In this document: positions 5,297 through 8,181 of the stretch, piece by piece
Numbering within the stretch: position 1 is the first letter of the stretch
How the letters are laid out: each line of letters begins with the position of its first letter
Source: Oscillospiraceae bacterium
Lineage (GTDB): Bacteria > Bacillota > Clostridia > Oscillospirales > Acutalibacteraceae
NCBI GenBank assembly: GCA_003517915.1
Contig: DOZQ01000008.1
Coordinates: 1-8,181 of the forward strand
Direction: 5' to 3'
DNA length: 8,181 nt
Notes under the pieces: generated by a model
Told to the model about the DNA's origin: nothing
The model's input: the letters and a program-made list of their open reading frames with translations, nothing else
The model's database searches: none
Program-made: the position numbers and the translations under genes

Positions 5297-7519
5297 ATGC
5301 GCAGACCGCTTACGGTTATCGGTTTTACCGCTATGCCCACGCTAATAGCCGTCTCGCTGCTCCCGCTGAATGCAGCGTTGGTCACGGGGATATTCGCTAT
5401 TTTTGTCGGTGCCATTATCCTCTTTGTAAAAGAAACCCGTCGCTTTGCTATGCTGGCGCTTGCGCTGCTGAGTGTGGGAGTATCCTGTGTTTATTATTTC
5501 ACAAAATCTGCTCTGGTCGTGCAGCCGGCCGAATTGCTGGCAGGCCACACCGCTAAAATCTCCGGAACCCTTGTCGAAGAGCCCGAAACAAACGGCGAGC
5601 GCCATTACTATGTCGTCGAAACGGACTTTATCTCTTTGACCGGTGCGCCCGATAAAGTTAAGGTGCGGCTGTTTTCAAACGATTTTATAGATATGGAGGC
5701 CTACGACACCTTTTCGGGTGAGGTAACCTTTTATGAAACCGCCGATATGGCAAAAAACGGCTACCGGGCACAGGGGATTTACATCTCAGGGTTTTTCAGC
5801 GGCTATCCCGAGGTAACCGAAAACGATAAAAGACCGCTGGGCTTTCAGTCGATACGCATAAGGCGTTATGTCCGATCATCGGTGGATTCAAAATTTTTAC
5901 CCGAAATCGCGGGAGTGATAAAGGGTGTAATCCTCGGCGACACCTCTTCTTTAACAGATCAAACCCGCGACGATTTTCGCAGAATAGGGGTATCCCATCT
6001 GTTTGCCGTATCGGGTATGCATCTTTCAATTATCATGCAGTTTGTCATGCTTCTGCTGGGATTTTTCGGTGTAAGCAAACGTGTCAGCGCTGGAATTTCC
6101 ATAGCGCTTGTGGTCTTTTTTATGGCGGTTACCGGATTTCCGTTTTCGGCGGTTCGCGCGGGCATTATGTGTATTATTTATTTGACGGCGCAGATAATCC
6201 GGCGCGAATCGGATTCGTTAAACTCGCTTGCTGTCGCCCTTATATACATTCTCGCTGTCAACCCATTTTCGGCGACCGATATAGGGCTTATGATGTCTGC
6301 CGCCACCAACTTAGGCATCATACTGCTGTGCGATAAACTTTCAAGCGCAATTTTTAACCATATGCCCGGACGCCTGCGCTTCCCCAAAATCATACGCTTT
6401 TTCAGCATGAGCGTTGCATGTTCTTTATCCGCAGGACTTTTCATACTTCCTGTCTCTGTGCTTATCTTCGGTGAGGTCTCGCTTATCTCGCCTGTAGCAA
6501 ATCTTATAATCGCGCCGGTCGCTTCGCTCATGCTCTGTCTTGCGGTGCTGGCGGTGCTCTTTTCACCGGTAGAATTTTTCGTGTTCATATATAATCCGCT
6601 ATTTTTTATTGCGGGACTTTTGTCAAAATTCTGCCTTGCGCTTACACAGGCGTTTGCGTCGCTGCCGTTCGCGTCCGCGTCGACAAACTATAAATACATT
6701 CAGGTGTGGCTTGGTCTGGCTGTAATTCTCATCGCGCTTGCGCTTTTATTTAAAAACAGGCGGCGTATGCTGCGTTTAGCGGCGCTGCTATCATGTGTCC
6801 TCCTGCTTTGCGGCATGGTTTCATATTCGGTTTTTGATGCGGGTGTAACGCGAATCGCCGTAATCGACGTCGGAAATGGCTCTTCGGTCATGCTTTATAA
6901 AGCCGGGCATGGCGTACTCGTTGGCTGCGGGGGAGACCGCTATGCGGTGAATAACGTGCGCTCCTTTATGAAAGACAGCGGCGTTACCAAACTGAACGCG
7001 CTTATTCTGCCCAGCCTCGAGCCTATTCATGCGGCCGGAGCGGTTGAGATATGCAGGGAGGAAAATCCTCAAATGCTCGTTATCCCGGATGAAGGCTTAT
7101 ATTTTCAGCAGCTTTCATCGCTGAGGATGGAAAACGTCGAATACCGCGAGATGAATAATCAAACAATCACCGTCTTGGACGGGATAACCATAGACATTTT
7201 TGTCACCGAAAAAGGGCCACTCATAAGCTGTAAAATAAATAATACCTCGGTTTTGCTCAGCTGTCCTTCGGCTGACCTGAGAGCGGCTCCAAAGGGATAT
7301 GACCGCGCTGATTTACTGCTTTGTACCTCCGCGCTGCCGCTTTCGGCGGCGGAGCTAACGCCCGAGTTCGCCGTTGTTTCGGGCGACGAACGCTTCGGAA
7401 CAGCTGCCGCCGCGGGTCTGGCCTCGCAGGGCATCACCAGTTATTCCACCGCTGGCGCCGGCAGTATTGTGATAAAGACGCGCGGCCGGGGGGATTTAAT
7501 GGCCGAAAGGATCAATTGA
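5297..7519 (+). CDS. comEC: ComEC/Rec2-family DNA uptake channel protein, with degenerate C-terminal metallo-beta-lactamase-like domain
   Basis: This 740-residue polytopic membrane protein has normal ComEC length. Order: N-terminal membrane segments (about residues 5-68); an extracellular OB-like region (about 80-175, HTAKISGTLVEEP onward); the Competence channel domain (about 205-460) with VIKGVILGDTSSL and the hallmark HLFAVSGMHLS (234-244), GFPFSAVRAGIM and many hydrophobic helices; two more helices (about 468-510); and a C-terminal metallo-beta-lactamase-like domain (516-740). Known role: passing one strand of transforming DNA across the membrane, with the C-terminal domain proposed to be a nuclease in many homologues. 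Oddity: the C-terminal domain keeps its fold pattern but not its metal motifs. The expected SHxDxDH is PSLEPIH (572-578), HVGQGD is DVGNGS (524-529), and the HHGS region is gone. The frame is unbroken. The ribosome site AGGGGG lies 8 bases before the ATG. holA follows after 14 bases, while comEA and comEB do not precede the gene. Confidence 0.93.
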   Translation: MRRPLTVIGFTAMPTLIAVSLLPLNAALVTGIFAIFVGAIILFVKETRRFAMLALALLSVGVSCVYYFTKSALVVQPAELLAGHTAKISGTLVEEPETNGERHYYVVETDFISLTGAPDKVKVRLFSNDFIDMEAYDTFSGEVTFYETADMAKNGYRAQGIYISGFFSGYPEVTENDKRPLGFQSIRIRRYVRSSVDSKFLPEIAGVIKGVILGDTSSLTDQTRDDFRRIGVSHLFAVSGMHLSIIMQFVMLLLGFFGVSKRVSAGISIALVVFFMAVTGFPFSAVRAGIMCIIYLTAQIIRRESDSLNSLAVALIYILAVNPFSATDIGLMMSAATNLGIILLCDKLSSAIFNHMPGRLRFPKIIRFFSMSVACSLSAGLFILPVSVLIFGEVSLISPVANLIIAPVASLMLCLAVLAVLFSPVEFFVFIYNPLFFIAGLLSKFCLALTQAFASLPFASASTNYKYIQVWLGLAVILIALALLFKNRRRMLRLAALLSCVLLLCGMVSYSVFDAGVTRIAVIDVGNGSSVMLYKAGHGVLVGCGGDRYAVNNVRSFMKDSGVTKLNALILPSLEPIHAAGAVEICREENPQMLVIPDEGLYFQQLSSLRMENVEYREMNNQTITVLDGITIDIFVTEKGPLISCKINNTSVLLSCPSADLRAAPKGYDRADLLLCTSALPLSAAELTPEFAVVSGDERFGTAAAAGLASQGITSYSTAGAGSIVIKTRGRGDLMAERIN

Positions 7520-7523
7520 GGAG
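7517..7523 (+). promoter_or_regulatory. holA ribosome binding site overlapping the comEC stop codon
   Basis: TGAGGAG contains the comEC stop codon (7517-7519) and the holA Shine-Dalgarno sequence, 10 bases before the holA ATG at 7534. The overlap implies that the two genes share a message and are probably translationally coupled, and it supports the holA start chosen. Confidence 0.75.
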
Positions 7524-7533
7524 TAGTATAAAA

Positions 7534-8181
7534 ATGCCGATTTTACAGGAAACTGCCCTTAAAAAACAAATAACAAGCCGGCTCTTTGCTCCGGTTTATT
7601 TGATCTACGGTGAAGAAGGTTATCTTGTTTCACATTATGTAAATCTATTGTCCGATGTCTCGGCGGGTGAACTGAAGGATTTTAACCATCAGCGCCTTCA
7701 GGGCAAGTTTGATCTCGGTGAGTTCACTGCGGCGGCTGAACAGTTGCCGGTAATGAATGATTTTCGTTGCATCAGTATTTGTGATCTGGATTTTGAAAAG
7801 CTGCCTGCCACCGACCTTGCCGCTTTAAAGGCGGTTTTATCCGACCCTCCGCAGGGCTGTGTAATATTATTCTATTATGAAAATACACAGGTTAAAAAAA
7901 CTGCCAAATGGCGATCGGTTTTAAAGCTTATAGAAAAAAACGGTGCGGTCGTTCAGTTTGAACGGCTGGGCGAGCAGCCTCTGGCAAGGTTGCTTGAAAG
8001 CGGCGCCGTAAAACGTGGCTGCCGTTTGGAGCTTACCGCCGCAAGAAGACTGATCGAATTTTGCGGAAATGATCTGCGCACGTTGCAGGGCGAGCTTGAC
8101 AAGCTCTGCGCGTTCGCTAAAGAAAAGGGCTTTATAACAAAAGAGGATGTCGCGGCGGTCTGCGCCCGTTCTATGGAAACC
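7534..8181 (+). CDS. holA: DNA polymerase III delta subunit (3' partial)
   Basis: The frame is open from ATG 7534 to the right edge without a stop, giving 216 residues; a full delta subunit is about 330-345, so roughly 120 are missing. The N-terminal region has the delta signature APVYLIYGEEGYLVSHYV (19-36), where the P-loop of true AAA+ ATPases is degenerate, as expected for delta. The middle (VLSDPPQGCVILFYYENTQVKK, split around residues 101-122) and ARRLIEFCGNDLRTLQGELDKL (170-191) follow the family pattern into domain II. Known role: delta is the wrench of the clamp loader, opening the sliding clamp so it can be loaded on DNA. Its position directly after comEC matches the Firmicutes order, and sharing a message with comEC means it is expected to be expressed constitutively. 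In many Firmicutes the next gene is rpsT, which would lie outside the window. Identification rests on motifs and context together. Confidence 0.9.
   Translation, partial: MPILQETALKKQITSRLFAPVYLIYGEEGYLVSHYVNLLSDVSAGELKDFNHQRLQGKFDLGEFTAAAEQLPVMNDFRCISICDLDFEKLPATDLAALKAVLSDPPQGCVILFYYENTQVKKTAKWRSVLKLIEKNGAVVQFERLGEQPLARLLESGAVKRGCRLELTAARRLIEFCGNDLRTLQGELDKLCAFAKEKGFITKEDVAAVCARSMET

Noticed and set aside
6178..6588. 136-codon minus-strand frame inside comEC
   Set aside because: It lies opposite the transmembrane channel region of comEC, is low-complexity and Ser/Thr/Arg-rich, and shows no independent gene signal.
6842..7516. ComEC as a pseudogene because of the degraded C-terminal domain
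   Set aside because: The frame is open to a normal length, the domain keeps the expected strand pattern, and the downstream gene is tightly coupled. The evidence fits loss of catalytic residues rather than gene decay.

Overview
The window is a gene-dense stretch of bacterial chromosome, with every recognisable gene on the + strand. The gene set and protein style suggest an anaerobic Firmicute of the class Clostridia, possibly near the Oscillospiraceae/Ruminococcaceae. The clues are a split biotin carrier / carboxyltransferase pair, a clostridial-style AlaRS with a Cys-rich insertion, a CxxC-type HIT protein, and the comEC-holA gene order. This placement is inference; there is no rRNA or other phylogenetic marker to confirm it. 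No mobile element, CRISPR array, tRNA or rRNA was seen.

Layout. (1) Positions 1-1590 are the end of a biotin-dependent carboxylase/decarboxylase operon. It holds the last 39 codons of a biotin carrier protein carrying the biotinylation motif, then a complete 466-residue carboxyltransferase subunit (OadA/PycB/transcarboxylase 5S type), closed by a rho-independent terminator. (2) Positions 1591-1662 are a short intergenic region with a perfect TATAAT box. A 16-base inverted repeat overlaps that box. (3) Positions 1663-5220 hold three closely spaced genes: alaS (alanyl-tRNA synthetase), a HIT-family nucleotide hydrolase and a type I phosphoribosyltransferase. (4) A 76-base G-poor spacer follows. 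(5) Positions 5297-8181 hold comEC (DNA-uptake channel family) and the start of holA (DNA polymerase III delta), which runs off the right edge.

How the genes fit together. The first two gene products plausibly form one biotin enzyme: the carboxyltransferase subunit exchanges CO2 between a 2-oxoacid and the biotin on the carrier. The alaS-HIT-phosphoribosyltransferase group joins translation with nucleotide handling. HIT enzymes can hydrolyse aminoacyl-adenylates, so the alaS/HIT adjacency may be meaningful. comEC next to holA is a familiar Firmicutes neighbourhood, but comEA and comEB do not precede comEC here.

Most of the window is ordinary housekeeping sequence. The two points most worth a second look are the degenerate C-terminal metallo-beta-lactamase-like domain of ComEC, where every metal-binding motif is lost although the frame is intact, and the operator-like palindrome over the alaS -10 box in a leader too short for a T-box. 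I do not see a clearly new multi-gene system.
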